Below are positions 51,183-60,143 of a DNA stretch of 63,759 bases, piece after piece. The position numbers were made by a program, and so were the translations under genes. A model generated the notes under the pieces. The model ran no database searches and was not told where the DNA came from. It worked only from the letters and a program-made list of their open reading frames with translations. The stretch's first letter is position 1. The number at the start of each line of letters is the position of its first letter. Source of the DNA: Christensenellaceae bacterium (GTDB lineage Bacteria > Bacillota > Clostridia > Christensenellales > Borkfalkiaceae); assembly GCA_022768945.1 (NCBI GenBank), contig JALEKY010000069.1, forward strand, positions 1 through 63,759, written 5' to 3'.

Positions 51183-53180
51183 ATGGAACAGAAAAAGACG
51201 TATTACATCACCACGCCCATTTATTATCCGAGTGGCAACTGGCATATAGGCCACACGTACACAACGGTTATTTGCGACACGTTCGCCAGATATCACAAAA
51301 TGCTCGGGCAGGACGTGTTTTTTTTGACGGGCACAGACGAACACGGTCAAAAGATTGAAGACAAAGCAAAAGCGAAGGGCGTAACGCCAAAAGAATTCAT
51401 CGATCCGCTCGTAAACGAACTCAAAGAAATATGGAAACTCCTCGACGTAAAATACGACCGCTTTATCCGCACGACGGACGAAGACCATGTAAAAGCCGTG
51501 CAGAAGATTTTCCGAAAACTTTACGACAAGGGAGAAATATACAAATCCACCTATGAGGGTTGGTACTGCACCCCTTGCGAATCATTCTGGACGAAAACTC
51601 AGCTAAAAGACGGAAAATGCCCCGATTGCGGAAGAGAAGTCAAGCTTGAAAAAGAAGAAAGCTATTTCTTCCGTCTTTCGGCATATGCGGGCAGAATTTT
51701 AAAGCTTTACGAAGACAATCCCGATTTCCTTAAGCCAAAATCGAGAATGAACGAAATGATAAACAACTTCTTAAAGCCCGGTCTTCAGGACTTATGCGTT
51801 TCGAGAACGAGCGTAAAATGGGGTATTCCGGTCGATTTCGATCCGTCGCACACCGTTTACGTATGGATAGACGCGCTTACCAATTACATCAACGCGCTCG
51901 GATATACTTCGGACGACGAAACGCTGTTTAACAAATATTGGCCGGCGGATTTGCATATGACGGGCAAGGAAATAATTCGTTTCCACGCAATCATATGGCC
52001 GGCAATTCTTATGGCTCTCGATTTGCCTTTGCCAAAGCAGGTATACGGTCACGGTTGGCTGCTCATCGGCGGAGACAAGCTATCGAAGAGCAAAACGGAT
52101 AAAATTTCCACAGAACTTACCGATCCGCACGAACTCGTTGAAAGATACGGGTGCGACGCGATAAGATATTTTCTGCTTCGCGAAATTCCGTTCGGCAGTG
52201 ACGGCGTTTACACGAACGAGAGCTTGCTTAACAGAATAAACGGCGACCTTGCGAACGACCTCGGCAATCTCGTTTCGAGAACGACCGCTATGATAAATCA
52301 ATATTTCGGCGGAGTTCTTCCGTCGCAGGGGGAACTCGAAGAAGTAGACAAAAACCTCATCGCCGCGGCGAACGGCGTTTACGACAAAGTATACAAGGCG
52401 ATGGAAGCGCTCGATTGCCCGACGGCTCTCACCGAGATTTTCCGCCTCGTTCAAAGAGCGAACAAATATATAGACGAAACCACCCCCTGGACTCTTGCCA
52501 AGGATAAAGAAAATTCCGCTTCGGTTTCCCGCCTCGGCACGGTTTTATACAACCTTGCGGAATGCATAAGGATTTCCGCAGTAATGCTTAAACCGTTCCT
52601 CCCCGAATGCCCGAATAAAATTCTCGCATTTTTAGGTATCGACGGCGAAAATGTAAAGGACTTCGAAAGCGTCAAAACGTTCGGAGTTCTGCCCGCCGGA
52701 ACGGCTATCGAAAAAGCTCAGCCCGTTTTCCCGAGAATAGACGTCAAAAAAGAACTTGCCGATATAGAAAAACTCGTTTTGAGTCGTAAGGAAAAAGAAG
52801 CTAAAACCCAAAAGGCGGAGTCTTCGGAAAACAAAAAAGAAGAAGTCGCGCCCGCTCAGATTACGATAGACGACTTTGCTAAAGTAAAGCTCGAAACGGG
52901 CAAAGTTTTAACGGCGGAAAAGGTTGAAAAAGCGGATAAGCTTCTTAAACTAACCGTAAAGACAGGCGACAGAGTGCGAACGATAGTCAGCGGCATAGCA
53001 AAGAGTTATTCTCCCGAAGAAATGGTCGGCAGAACGGTGGTGGTTGTCATAAACCTCGTTCCGTGCAAACTGCGCGGGATTCTTTCCGAGGGTATGATAC
53101 TCTGCGCCGAAGATAAAAACGGCAAGCTGTCGCTCGTTACCACTTCCGAAGAAACCGAAGACGGAGCGGAAGTCAGATAA
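51183..53180 (+). CDS. metG: methionyl-tRNA synthetase
   Basis: 665 residues. The class I HIGH motif is GNWHIGHTYTT near 17-27, a zinc knuckle has CTPC...CPDC (about 126-150), and KLSKS lies near 299. The anticodon helical bundle runs to about 530. After a charged linker, a C-terminal EMAP/Trbp111-like tRNA-binding domain (about 560-665: FAKVKLETGKVLTAEKVEKA) is present, as in dimeric bacterial MetRS. TAATG overlap with tatD. Confidence 0.97.
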   Translation: MEQKKTYYITTPIYYPSGNWHIGHTYTTVICDTFARYHKMLGQDVFFLTGTDEHGQKIEDKAKAKGVTPKEFIDPLVNELKEIWKLLDVKYDRFIRTTDEDHVKAVQKIFRKLYDKGEIYKSTYEGWYCTPCESFWTKTQLKDGKCPDCGREVKLEKEESYFFRLSAYAGRILKLYEDNPDFLKPKSRMNEMINNFLKPGLQDLCVSRTSVKWGIPVDFDPSHTVYVWIDALTNYINALGYTSDDETLFNKYWPADLHMTGKEIIRFHAIIWPAILMALDLPLPKQVYGHGWLLIGGDKLSKSKTDKISTELTDPHELVERYGCDAIRYFLLREIPFGSDGVYTNESLLNRINGDLANDLGNLVSRTTAMINQYFGGVLPSQGELEEVDKNLIAAANGVYDKVYKAMEALDCPTALTEIFRLVQRANKYIDETTPWTLAKDKENSASVSRLGTVLYNLAECIRISAVMLKPFLPECPNKILAFLGIDGENVKDFESVKTFGVLPAGTAIEKAQPVFPRIDVKKELADIEKLVLSRKEKEAKTQKAESSENKKEEVAPAQITIDDFAKVKLETGKVLTAEKVEKADKLLKLTVKTGDRVRTIVSGIAKSYSPEEMVGRTVVVVINLVPCKLRGILSEGMILCAEDKNGKLSLVTTSEETEDGAEVR

Positions 53181-53947
53181 TGTATATCGATACCCACGCG
53201 CATCTTACGGACGAAGCTTTTAAGGAAAACAGGGAAGAGATTATTTCCTCTTTGAAAAACGCGAACGTCGGGCTTGTGATAAACATCGGCTACGACGTTG
53301 AAAGTTCTAAAGAAAGTGCCTGTATCGCGCAAAATCACGACGAAATCTATTTTTGTGCGGGGCTTCACCCGACCGACGGAGAGGACGCGACAGACGCTAA
53401 TCTCGAAAAAATATACAATCTTTCAAAAGAGAAAAAATTCGTCGGGATAGGCGAAATCGGGCTTGATTACCATTACGACGGAGACAAAGAAAAGCAAAAG
53501 AAAAACTTCGTTTCGCAGCTTGCTCTCGCCGCCGAAATAGGCGCGCCGGTAGCGTTGCACGCGAGAGATTGCGCGGAAGACCTTATAAAAATCTTATCGG
53601 ATTGGTATAAAAAATTGCCTGCGATAGTTTTGCACTGCTATTCGCTCGGCGCGGAATGCGCGAAGGTTTTCAATAAGTTCGGTTGCTACTATGCTTTCGG
53701 CGGGGCGATTACGTTTAAAAACAATAAACAGATTTACGACGTCGTAAAAGTCGTGCCCTTAAACCGAGTTCTTACAGAAACGGACTGCCCGTATATGACG
53801 CCCGAGCCGTTCAGGGGAAAGACGAATTCCCCCGCATACGTCGGGTACGTCACCGAAAAACTCGCGGCGCTGTACGAAATTTCTTCCGAAAAAGCTCAGA
53901 ATATTGTTTCGGAAAACGTAAAAACGGTCTTTACCGCAATCAGATAA
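53180..53947 (+). CDS. tatD: TatD family deoxyribonuclease
   Basis: 255-residue metal-dependent hydrolase. DTHAHLTDEAF carries the first metal histidines, GEIGLDYHYD the bridging glutamate, ALHARD and VLHCYS further ligands, and TETDCPYMTPEPFRGK the catalytic aspartate. Acts on DNA ends in repair or turnover. metG-tatD coupling is common in Firmicutes. A radical SAM protein follows 31 bases later. Confidence 0.94.
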   Translation: MYIDTHAHLTDEAFKENREEIISSLKNANVGLVINIGYDVESSKESACIAQNHDEIYFCAGLHPTDGEDATDANLEKIYNLSKEKKFVGIGEIGLDYHYDGDKEKQKKNFVSQLALAAEIGAPVALHARDCAEDLIKILSDWYKKLPAIVLHCYSLGAECAKVFNKFGCYYAFGGAITFKNNKQIYDVVKVVPLNRVLTETDCPYMTPEPFRGKTNSPAYVGYVTEKLAALYEISSEKAQNIVSENVKTVFTAIR

Positions 53948-53978
53948 TTTTTAAAAAACTCTTCACGGAGATCGGACG

Positions 53979-54569
53979 ATGAACAATACTTACGTCTACG
54001 AAATAGACGGAAATTTATACGTAAACTTAACAAACGAATGCTCAAACGCATGCGAATTCTGCGTAAGGGCTAACCGCGAAAAATACGACGGCTACGACCT
54101 TTGGCTGGAAAAAGAACCCGAAGCCGAGGACGTTTTAAAGCTTATAGACGAAAACGCAAAATACAAACAAATAGTCTTTTGCGGCTACGGAGAGCCGACC
54201 TGCCGCTTTGAAACGATGAAAAAAATAGCCGAAGCGCTTAAAGGGAAATTTACTTTAAGGCTCAATACGAACGGTCAGGGCAACCTTATCAACGGCAGAG
54301 ACATAACGGACGAAATCGCTTCTTTATTCGATGAGGTGAACGTTTCGATGAACGCCTCCACCGCCGAAAAATACGACGATATTTGTCACTCCGTTTACGG
54401 AAAAAGAGCGTTCGGCTCGATGATAGAATTTGCCGCTTTATGTGCGAAAAAGGGGGTTAAAACCCACTTCTCCGTAGTGGATATAATAGGCAAGGAAGAA
54501 GTCGAGGCGTGCAGAGTGCTCGCGTTTCAAAACAGAGTTTTATTCCGCGTAAGGGAATATATCGACTGA
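53979..54569 (+). CDS. TatD-associated radical SAM protein
   Basis: 196 residues. The iron-sulfur motif NECSNACEFC gives a CX3CX2C cluster (Cys21, Cys25, Cys28), and the SAM-binding GYGEPTCRFET follows. Length and position directly after tatD fit the TatD-linked radical SAM family, whose reaction is unknown. The final eleven residues end VREYID; a near-copy of the DNA coding this end (GAATATATCGAC) recurs 33 bases downstream, after the stop. Confidence 0.85.
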   Translation: MNNTYVYEIDGNLYVNLTNECSNACEFCVRANREKYDGYDLWLEKEPEAEDVLKLIDENAKYKQIVFCGYGEPTCRFETMKKIAEALKGKFTLRLNTNGQGNLINGRDITDEIASLFDEVNVSMNASTAEKYDDICHSVYGKRAFGSMIEFAALCAKKGVKTHFSVVDIIGKEEVEACRVLAFQNRVLFRVREYID

Positions 54570-54603
54570 AAACGCCGGCGCGAATATATCGACGGAAAAG
54601 CGT

Positions 54604-54697
54604 TTGAGGTCGGATTATTCAACCCGACCTCAAGCCTTCGTTTGTAAAACGGGGATTGTCCCGCCCTTCTTTCGGAGGGTAACTAAAAATATCCCCG
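54604..54697 (+). other. hairpin-rich leader between the radical SAM gene and ksgA
   Basis: TTGAGGTCGG/CCGACCTCAA (54604-54613, 54624-54633) forms a 10-pair stem without a T-run. Next, CGGGGAT/ATCCCCG (54650-54656, 54691-54697) encloses CCCTTC/GGAGGG. The shape superficially suggests a tRNA or riboswitch, but no known signature is present. Confidence 0.4.
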
Positions 54698-54793
54698 CAA
54701 AAGAATAACCCGAGGGAACCCGGACTGTTTCGGCTAAAAGCGAAATCCTTGTTCCCTTCACCTGCAGTTTATCCGAAATCAAGGAAACTATAC

Positions 54794-55642
54794 ATGAGTT
54801 TAAAGGAAATCTTAGTAAATAACGGCTTCAGATTCAACAAAAAGTACGGGCAGAATTTCATTTCGGACGGAAATCTTCTCTCAAGCATCGTGTCGCTCTC
54901 TTCGGTGACGGGAAACGACGTAGTAGTCGAAATAGGCGCGGGCGCGGGCACTCTCACGCGGGAAATCGCCGCGAAAGCAAAGAGGGTAGTCAGCTACGAA
55001 ATAGACGGTTCTCTCCGCCCCGTTTTAGCCGAAACGCTTAAGGGCGCGGACAACGTCGAAGTCGTATTTAGGGATTTTTTAAAGGAGAAAACGCCCGATT
55101 TCGAAGAGTTTATTTGTGAAGATTACATAGTAATAGCAAATCTTCCGTACTATATAACAACCCCCGTTATAATGAAATTCGTAGAGGAAGCAAAGCGTTG
55201 CAAACGGCTCGTTATAATGGTTCAGGAAGAAGTAGCGTTAAGGCTTGCGGCAAAGGAAAATACCCCCGATTACGGCGGAATAACCGCTTCGATTGCGGTA
55301 ACGGGCGACGCGAAAATAGTCAAAAAAGTACCGAGAAATATGTTTTATCCGGTGCCGAACGTCGATTCCGCGGTGGTGCGAATAGATTTATGCCCGCCGA
55401 AATACGGCGTTACCGACCTTGAGTTTTACAGAAAAACCGTTAAAGCGGCTTTTGCAAACAGAAGGAAAACGCTTGCAAACAATCTTATGCTTTCGTTCGC
55501 TCTTACGAGGGAACAAGCGGAAAAAGTGCTTTCTCTTTCGGAGATAGACCTTCTTGCGAGGGGAGAAACGCTTTCTCCGGAGAAATTCGCGGTGCTTTCC
55601 GAAAATCTCAACCGCACGTTAAAGGAGAACAATCGAATTTAG
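54794..55642 (+). CDS. ksgA: 16S rRNA (adenine-1518/1519) dimethyltransferase
   Basis: 282 residues. FNKKYGQNFISDGNLL, EIGAGAGTLTREIAAKAKRV (SAM site), ANLPYYITTPVI (the NLPY catalytic motif) and VPNVDSAVVRI match KsgA/RsmA. It dimethylates two adenines at the 3' end of 16S rRNA. ATG 54794 has AAGGAAA at the right distance; an upstream start at 54749 would add fifteen residues not seen in the family. Confidence 0.95.
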   Translation: MSLKEILVNNGFRFNKKYGQNFISDGNLLSSIVSLSSVTGNDVVVEIGAGAGTLTREIAAKAKRVVSYEIDGSLRPVLAETLKGADNVEVVFRDFLKEKTPDFEEFICEDYIVIANLPYYITTPVIMKFVEEAKRCKRLVIMVQEEVALRLAAKENTPDYGGITASIAVTGDAKIVKKVPRNMFYPVPNVDSAVVRIDLCPPKYGVTDLEFYRKTVKAAFANRRKTLANNLMLSFALTREQAEKVLSLSEIDLLARGETLSPEKFAVLSENLNRTLKENNRI

Positions 55643-55734
55643 CTTTTTCAGTGGAAAATACATACGCAATTAACATAATAATGTTATAACCTTACATTAT
55701 ATAACTACGCAAAAAAAATTACGGAGTTCTATCG

Positions 55735-57417
55735 GTGTTTATAAGTATTCTAAAAAAGTTTAAAGAAGCGGCGATGGGCGTTATCCCGATAACGCTGATT
55801 TTGCTTATAGTCAATTTTACCGTTTCTCCGATGTCGACGGGTAATTTGATAAGCTTTTTAATCGGCGCTCTGCTGCTTGTTGCCGGTCTTACCCTCTACA
55901 ATTTCGGTTGCGGCTCGTCCATCGAGTTTATCGGGGGACAAACGGGCGCGCACGTTTCGAAGTCGAGCAAACTGCCGCTCATTCTCGCGTTGTGCGGAAT
56001 AATAGGCTTTGTGGTGACCGTTGCCGAACCCGACCTTTCGGTGCTTGCAGAACAGGTTTCCGGCATAGATAATTTCCTTCTTATAGCGGCGGTCGCGCTC
56101 GGCGTAGGCATATTTGTGGTCATCGCCGTAATGAGATTGGTTCTTAAAATAGAACTTAAATGGATTCTGCTTTTTTTCTACGCGCTGCTATTCGTTCTTG
56201 CGTTTATACTTCCGAGGAAATTCGTTCCGATAGCGTTCGATTCTTCGGGCGTTACGACGGGCCCCGTTACGGTACCTTTTATAATGGCACTCGGCGCGTC
56301 TTTGTCGGTCGCGCTTGGCGGTAAAGATTCTCAGGACTCGAGCTTCGGCATATTAGGAATTTGCTCTATAGGTCCGATTTTCGCCGTTATGATTTTAAGC
56401 CTTGTATGCAATCTTTCGGTAGACACTTCTCAGACAGAAACGATAGTTATAAACACGTTCGGAGACGTGCTTACGAACTATGCGGTAAACTTCCCGAAAT
56501 ATTTAAAGGAAATGGCGATAGCCATTGCTCCGATAACGATTTTCTTTTTGGTGTATAACTTCACGTCCTTAAAGCTCAGCTGGAAAAGGCTCATAAGAAC
56601 TCTTTTCAATATGCTGTACGTTTACATAGGATTGTCTATCTTCCTTTTGGGCGCGAACGTAGGATTTGTTCCCGCAGGTAAGCATTTCGGAGAAGCTCTC
56701 GTGACTTCTCCTGCGCTTCTCGTTGCGATAGGCGCGCTTCTCGGCGCGGTGATAGTTCTTGCCGAACCCGCGGTACACGTCCTCACAAAGCAGGTGGAAG
56801 ACGTAACCGGCGGCACTATAAAAAATCGGACGATACTTGTAATTATGTGCTTCAGCATGGCTCTTGCGATAGGGCTTTCCATGCTGAGAATTATCTTTGA
56901 TATAGATTTGAGATGGGTTCTCCTTGCGGGATACGGAATCGCGCTTGGTTTAATGTTCCTGGTGCCGAAAATTTTCACAGGTATCGCGTTCGACTCGGGC
57001 GGGGTTGCGAGCGGAGCCATGACCGCGGCATTCCTTCTCCCCCTTGCGAACGGCGCGACGTACGCCCTGTACGGCAGCTCCGAAAACCTGTCTTCTTACA
57101 TAATGAACGACGCGTTCGGGGTGGTCGCTCTCGTTGCGATGACGCCGCTCGTCACTATACAGGTTTTAGGTCTTGTTTACAAACTGCGCTCCTCCGCGCT
57201 CGAAAGAGAGAGAACGGAAGAATTCTCCGCGCTTCTTGCATATGAAGGCGAAGTTATCGATATAAGCGAAACTACGCTCGAAACGGAAGAAAGACTTCTT
57301 GACAAAATAAGACAAAGAAGAAACGACCGGATAGATAAGATTAAACAGAAAAAAAACGAACGAATAGATAAAATCAAGCAAAAAAAGAATAACAAAAAGA
57401 ACGAGGGGGGTAATTAA
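55735..57417 (+). CDS. DUF1538 membrane protein, two repeats
   Basis: 560 residues with about twelve helices in two homologous halves (about 1-240 and 255-490). Each half has an AEP motif (VTVAEPDLSVLAEQV; VLAEPAVHVLTKQV) and an FDS[SG]GV motif (AFDSSGVTTGPVTVPF; AFDSGGVASGAMTAAF), the pattern of DUF1538 transport-like proteins. The tail (515-560) is a charged coil with RIDKIKQKKNE repeats. GTG start with CGGAG. Two P-II-like genes follow at once, so transport gated by P-II binding is likely (inference). Substrate unknown. Confidence 0.88.
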   Translation: MFISILKKFKEAAMGVIPITLILLIVNFTVSPMSTGNLISFLIGALLLVAGLTLYNFGCGSSIEFIGGQTGAHVSKSSKLPLILALCGIIGFVVTVAEPDLSVLAEQVSGIDNFLLIAAVALGVGIFVVIAVMRLVLKIELKWILLFFYALLFVLAFILPRKFVPIAFDSSGVTTGPVTVPFIMALGASLSVALGGKDSQDSSFGILGICSIGPIFAVMILSLVCNLSVDTSQTETIVINTFGDVLTNYAVNFPKYLKEMAIAIAPITIFFLVYNFTSLKLSWKRLIRTLFNMLYVYIGLSIFLLGANVGFVPAGKHFGEALVTSPALLVAIGALLGAVIVLAEPAVHVLTKQVEDVTGGTIKNRTILVIMCFSMALAIGLSMLRIIFDIDLRWVLLAGYGIALGLMFLVPKIFTGIAFDSGGVASGAMTAAFLLPLANGATYALYGSSENLSSYIMNDAFGVVALVAMTPLVTIQVLGLVYKLRSSALERERTEEFSALLAYEGEVIDISETTLETEERLLDKIRQRRNDRIDKIKQKKNERIDKIKQKKNNKKNEGGN

Positions 57418-57418
57418 A

Positions 57419-57751
57419 ATGTCGGTTTTGAAACAGGTTTACATCATTGCCGAAAGGAAAAAGACCTCTAAAATCTGCTCCGCGATAGCAGCCGCGGGCG
57501 CGCACTGCGAAAATACCGTTATGGCTCAGGGCACGGCAAGGTCGGATTTGCTCGAAATGCTCGGGCTTGACAACACCGATAAAGTTCTTATCCTCGCGAC
57601 GGCGGAAACGGACTCGGTACCGGGAATAATGGAAGTGTTGAAAAAAGATTTCCGCTTCGGAAACGGCGGCGGAATTGCGTTTACCGTTCCCGTGTCGGCG
57701 GTATCGGGACCTGCGTCGCTACTCATTTTGTCAGGAGGTAAATACAGATGA
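57419..57751 (+). CDS. P-II-like signalling protein, copy 1
   Basis: 110 residues. The ferredoxin-like fold of P-II is seen: KQVYIIAERKKTSKICSAIAAAG, then GTARSDLLEMLGLDNTDKVLILA, then GGGIAFTVPVSAVSG. The T-loop is short and has no uridylylated tyrosine motif, so it belongs to the P-II-like (not GlnB) group. It starts two bases after the DUF1538 stop and overlaps copy 2 by four bases. It probably senses a nucleotide or small effector to control the transporter. Confidence 0.85.
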   Translation: MSVLKQVYIIAERKKTSKICSAIAAAGAHCENTVMAQGTARSDLLEMLGLDNTDKVLILATAETDSVPGIMEVLKKDFRFGNGGGIAFTVPVSAVSGPASLLILSGGKYR

Positions 57752-58071
57752 GCAACCAATTCGAAATGATTTTCTTTATCCTTAACAAAGGACATATAGA
57801 CGAGGCTATGGCGGCGGCGAGAGAAGTAGGCGCTACCGGCGGCACGGTAATAACCGGGCACGGTTCGGCTTCGCCGGAGTTTGTGGAAAAGTCGCTCGGC
57901 TTTGCCGTTCAGCCCGAAAAAGAAATACTTATGATATTGACGTTAAAGGAAAAACGCTCGGACATAATGTCCGCGATAGCAAAAGCCGCGGGGCTTAACA
58001 AACCGGGCGCGGGTATCGGTTTTTCCATTCCGGTTGAAGACGTTACAGGGCTTTCAGCTTTCAACAAGTAA
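57748..58071 (+). CDS. P-II-like signalling protein, copy 2
   Basis: 107 residues. FEMIFFILNKGHIDEAMAAARE, GGTVITGHGSASPEF, then GIGFSIPVEDVTGLS give the same fold as copy 1 but with a GHGSA loop nearer to classical P-II. The two chains may form a heterotrimer or separate sensors. Translation is coupled to copy 1 through an ATGA overlap. Confidence 0.86.
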   Translation: MSNQFEMIFFILNKGHIDEAMAAAREVGATGGTVITGHGSASPEFVEKSLGFAVQPEKEILMILTLKEKRSDIMSAIAKAAGLNKPGAGIGFSIPVEDVTGLSAFNK

Positions 58072-58100
58072 ACCCTCACGGTCTTTATCGGGCGAGATAA

Positions 58101-58131
58101 ACCCCGTATTTCGCGCATTAACGGGGCATTA
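58101..58131 (+). repeat. CGCRCRTTAW dispersed element, copy 9
   Basis: Core CGCGCATTAA at 58112-58121, enclosed by fully complementary arms CCCCGT (58102-58107) and ACGGGG (58121-58126). These arms differ from those of other copies but still pair. Confidence 0.72.
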
Positions 58132-58210
58132 AAATAGAATTACGAAAGAAAATTTACGTAAGTCGGCGCGGAATCGTTTCCGACCGGCATACTTGACTAT
58201 GGGATAAAGT

Positions 58211-59038
58211 ATGGGCAGGAATAAAAAAGAACGTATTATTTACTATTCGGACGAGCTTAACGACGACTTCGCCGGGAAAGAACGCGAAAACAAGCCGCTC
58301 GCAGAAAACTATAATTATAATAAAAAGAATATCTTCTTTAAAATAGGTTCCTTTATTATATATAGGCTTTTTGCCACGCCGGTGGCGTTCCTCGTTTGCA
58401 GATTTCACTACAGAATCAAATACATCAATAAAAAAGCCGTAAAACAGGTTAAGGGCGGATATTTTTTGTATATAAACCACACGATGAGTTCGGGAGACGC
58501 TTTCAATCCGTCGGTTATAAGTTTTCCTAAAGCCGCAAGGATCGTAATCTCTCATCAGGCATATTCCAACCCTGTGACGGGTTATCTTGTGGACAGAGTC
58601 GGCGGCATACCCTTGCCTAACGGACTTAATCAGATGAAGCCTTTTAAGGAAGCCCTTAAACGCAGCATAGACAAAAAACAATGCGTTACTATTTATCCCG
58701 AAGCGCATCTGTGGAAATACTACACGGGCATTCGACCGTTCAAGGAAACGTCCTTCCGCTACCCTGCAGAGTTCAACGTTCCGATTTTCGTAGCTACGGT
58801 CTTTTACTCCAAGCGCAAATTCGGGAAAAGACCGAAGGCGGAAGTTTTCGTGGACGGACCTTTCTATCCCGACGAAACCCTTACGGTAAAACAGAACGCT
58901 TCGATGCTCAGAAACAAAGCTTACGAAATTATGTGCCGCCGCGCGGAAAACAGCGAGAGCGACTATATAAAATATATAAAAATAGAGCCGAAAGAGCATG
59001 CGGATAATGACGCAAAAACAAACGTAATATCCGAATAA
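58211..59038 (+). CDS. PlsC-like 1-acylglycerol-3-phosphate acyltransferase
   Basis: 275 residues. INHTMSSGDAFNP is the His...Asp acyltransferase motif I with an unusual spacing (HX5D rather than HX4D), VGGIPLPNG and TIYPEAHLWKYYTG are motifs II and III. One hydrophobic segment near 40-58 anchors it to the membrane. It would acylate lysophosphatidic acid or a related lipid. The C-terminal 30 residues are charged. Followed by glucokinase and a glycolipid glycosyltransferase. Confidence 0.82.
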   Translation: MGRNKKERIIYYSDELNDDFAGKERENKPLAENYNYNKKNIFFKIGSFIIYRLFATPVAFLVCRFHYRIKYINKKAVKQVKGGYFLYINHTMSSGDAFNPSVISFPKAARIVISHQAYSNPVTGYLVDRVGGIPLPNGLNQMKPFKEALKRSIDKKQCVTIYPEAHLWKYYTGIRPFKETSFRYPAEFNVPIFVATVFYSKRKFGKRPKAEVFVDGPFYPDETLTVKQNASMLRNKAYEIMCRRAENSESDYIKYIKIEPKEHADNDAKTNVISE

Positions 59039-59056
59039 CGTGCGAAAAAGGCGACT
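59031..59056 (+). repeat. CGCRCRTTAW dispersed element, copy 11
   Basis: Core ATAACGTGCG at 59035-59044, followed by AAAAAGGCGACTAAATTT. It overlaps the stop codon of the acyltransferase and lies 20 bases upstream of the glucokinase start. Confidence 0.65.
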
Positions 59057-59076
59057 AAATTTAAAAGAAGGTAAAT

Positions 59077-60018
59077 ATGTACAGAATAGGAATAGACCTC
59101 GGCGGAACGAACGTAAAAGCCGGAATCGTAGACAAAGACGGAAACATCTTAATCAAATCAAAAATAAAAACGCTTGCCGACAGACCTTACGAAGAAGTAA
59201 TTAAGGATATGGCAAAACAGTGTAAAAAACTGATTGCGGATCTGAAAATTTCCGCAAGCGAAATAGAGCAGGTAGGCATAGGCTGCCCCGGCGCGGTTAC
59301 GGGTTCCACGGGCGTAATAGAGTATTCCAACAATCTCAACTGGAAAAACGTTCCGATGGGCGAAATGCTTTCGAGTCTTCTCGCTCTTCCCGTTAAAATA
59401 AGCAACGATGCAAACGTTGCTGCTCTCGGGGAAGCTCTTTTCGGCGCGGGCAAAAAATATGACGACGTTATTATGCTCACTCTCGGTACGGGCGTGGGCG
59501 GCGGCATTATCATAGGCAAAAAGCTTATCGAAGGCAACGAAAGCAAGGGGGCGGAACTCGGACACGCGGTAATGTGCGTGGGCGGCGAACTTTGCACTTG
59601 CGGCAGAAGAGGCTGTATAGAGGCGTACTGTTCGGCTACCGCTCTGATTCGCGAAACGAAAAAAGCCATGGAAGAAGATAAAAACAGCGTTATGTGGAAA
59701 CTGACTGACGGCAATATAGACAAAGCGAACGGGCTGACCGCTTTCGACGGCGAAAAACTCGGTGACGAAGCCGCTTCCAAGGTCGTAAAACAATACGTGT
59801 TCTATCTGTCGGAAGCGATTATGAATTACTGCAACATTTTCCGTCCGCAGGCGATAATTCTCGGAGGGGGAGTTTGCGCTCAGGGCAGGAACCTTACGGA
59901 CAGAATCGTTAAACTGTGCAAAGAAGGGCATTACGGCTTCCGCGGAACGCCTGCCGTGGAAATCATTACGGCGGAAAGAGAAAACGACGCGGGCATTTTG
60001 GGCGCGGCGTCCCTTTAA
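59077..60018 (+). CDS. glcK: ROK family glucokinase
   Basis: 313 residues. GIDLGGTNVKAGIV is the phosphate-1 site, GCPGAV and NDANVAALGE (catalytic Asp) follow, LGTGVGGGII is phosphate-2, and the ROK zinc motif CTCGRRGCIEAYCS is complete. It phosphorylates glucose with ATP. Placed between a PlsC-like gene and a glycosyltransferase, it may supply glucose-phosphate for UDP-glucose and glycolipid (inference). Confidence 0.92.
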   Translation: MYRIGIDLGGTNVKAGIVDKDGNILIKSKIKTLADRPYEEVIKDMAKQCKKLIADLKISASEIEQVGIGCPGAVTGSTGVIEYSNNLNWKNVPMGEMLSSLLALPVKISNDANVAALGEALFGAGKKYDDVIMLTLGTGVGGGIIIGKKLIEGNESKGAELGHAVMCVGGELCTCGRRGCIEAYCSATALIRETKKAMEEDKNSVMWKLTDGNIDKANGLTAFDGEKLGDEAASKVVKQYVFYLSEAIMNYCNIFRPQAIILGGGVCAQGRNLTDRIVKLCKEGHYGFRGTPAVEIITAERENDAGILGAASL

Positions 60019-60143
60019 ACAAAACGTTAAAAATAGATAGGGAGTTTACTCCTTATCGGTAATCTGTGATGAAGAATGAGATCATTAAGTCCCCTTTTTC
60101 GCACAAGAACGGTAGTTTATCTTTAACAAACAGGATAGGAATT

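Noticed and set aside
54650-54697. tRNA-like fold before ksgA
   Set aside because: Only about 48 bases, no TTC loop or anticodon arm, no CCA or determiner pattern.
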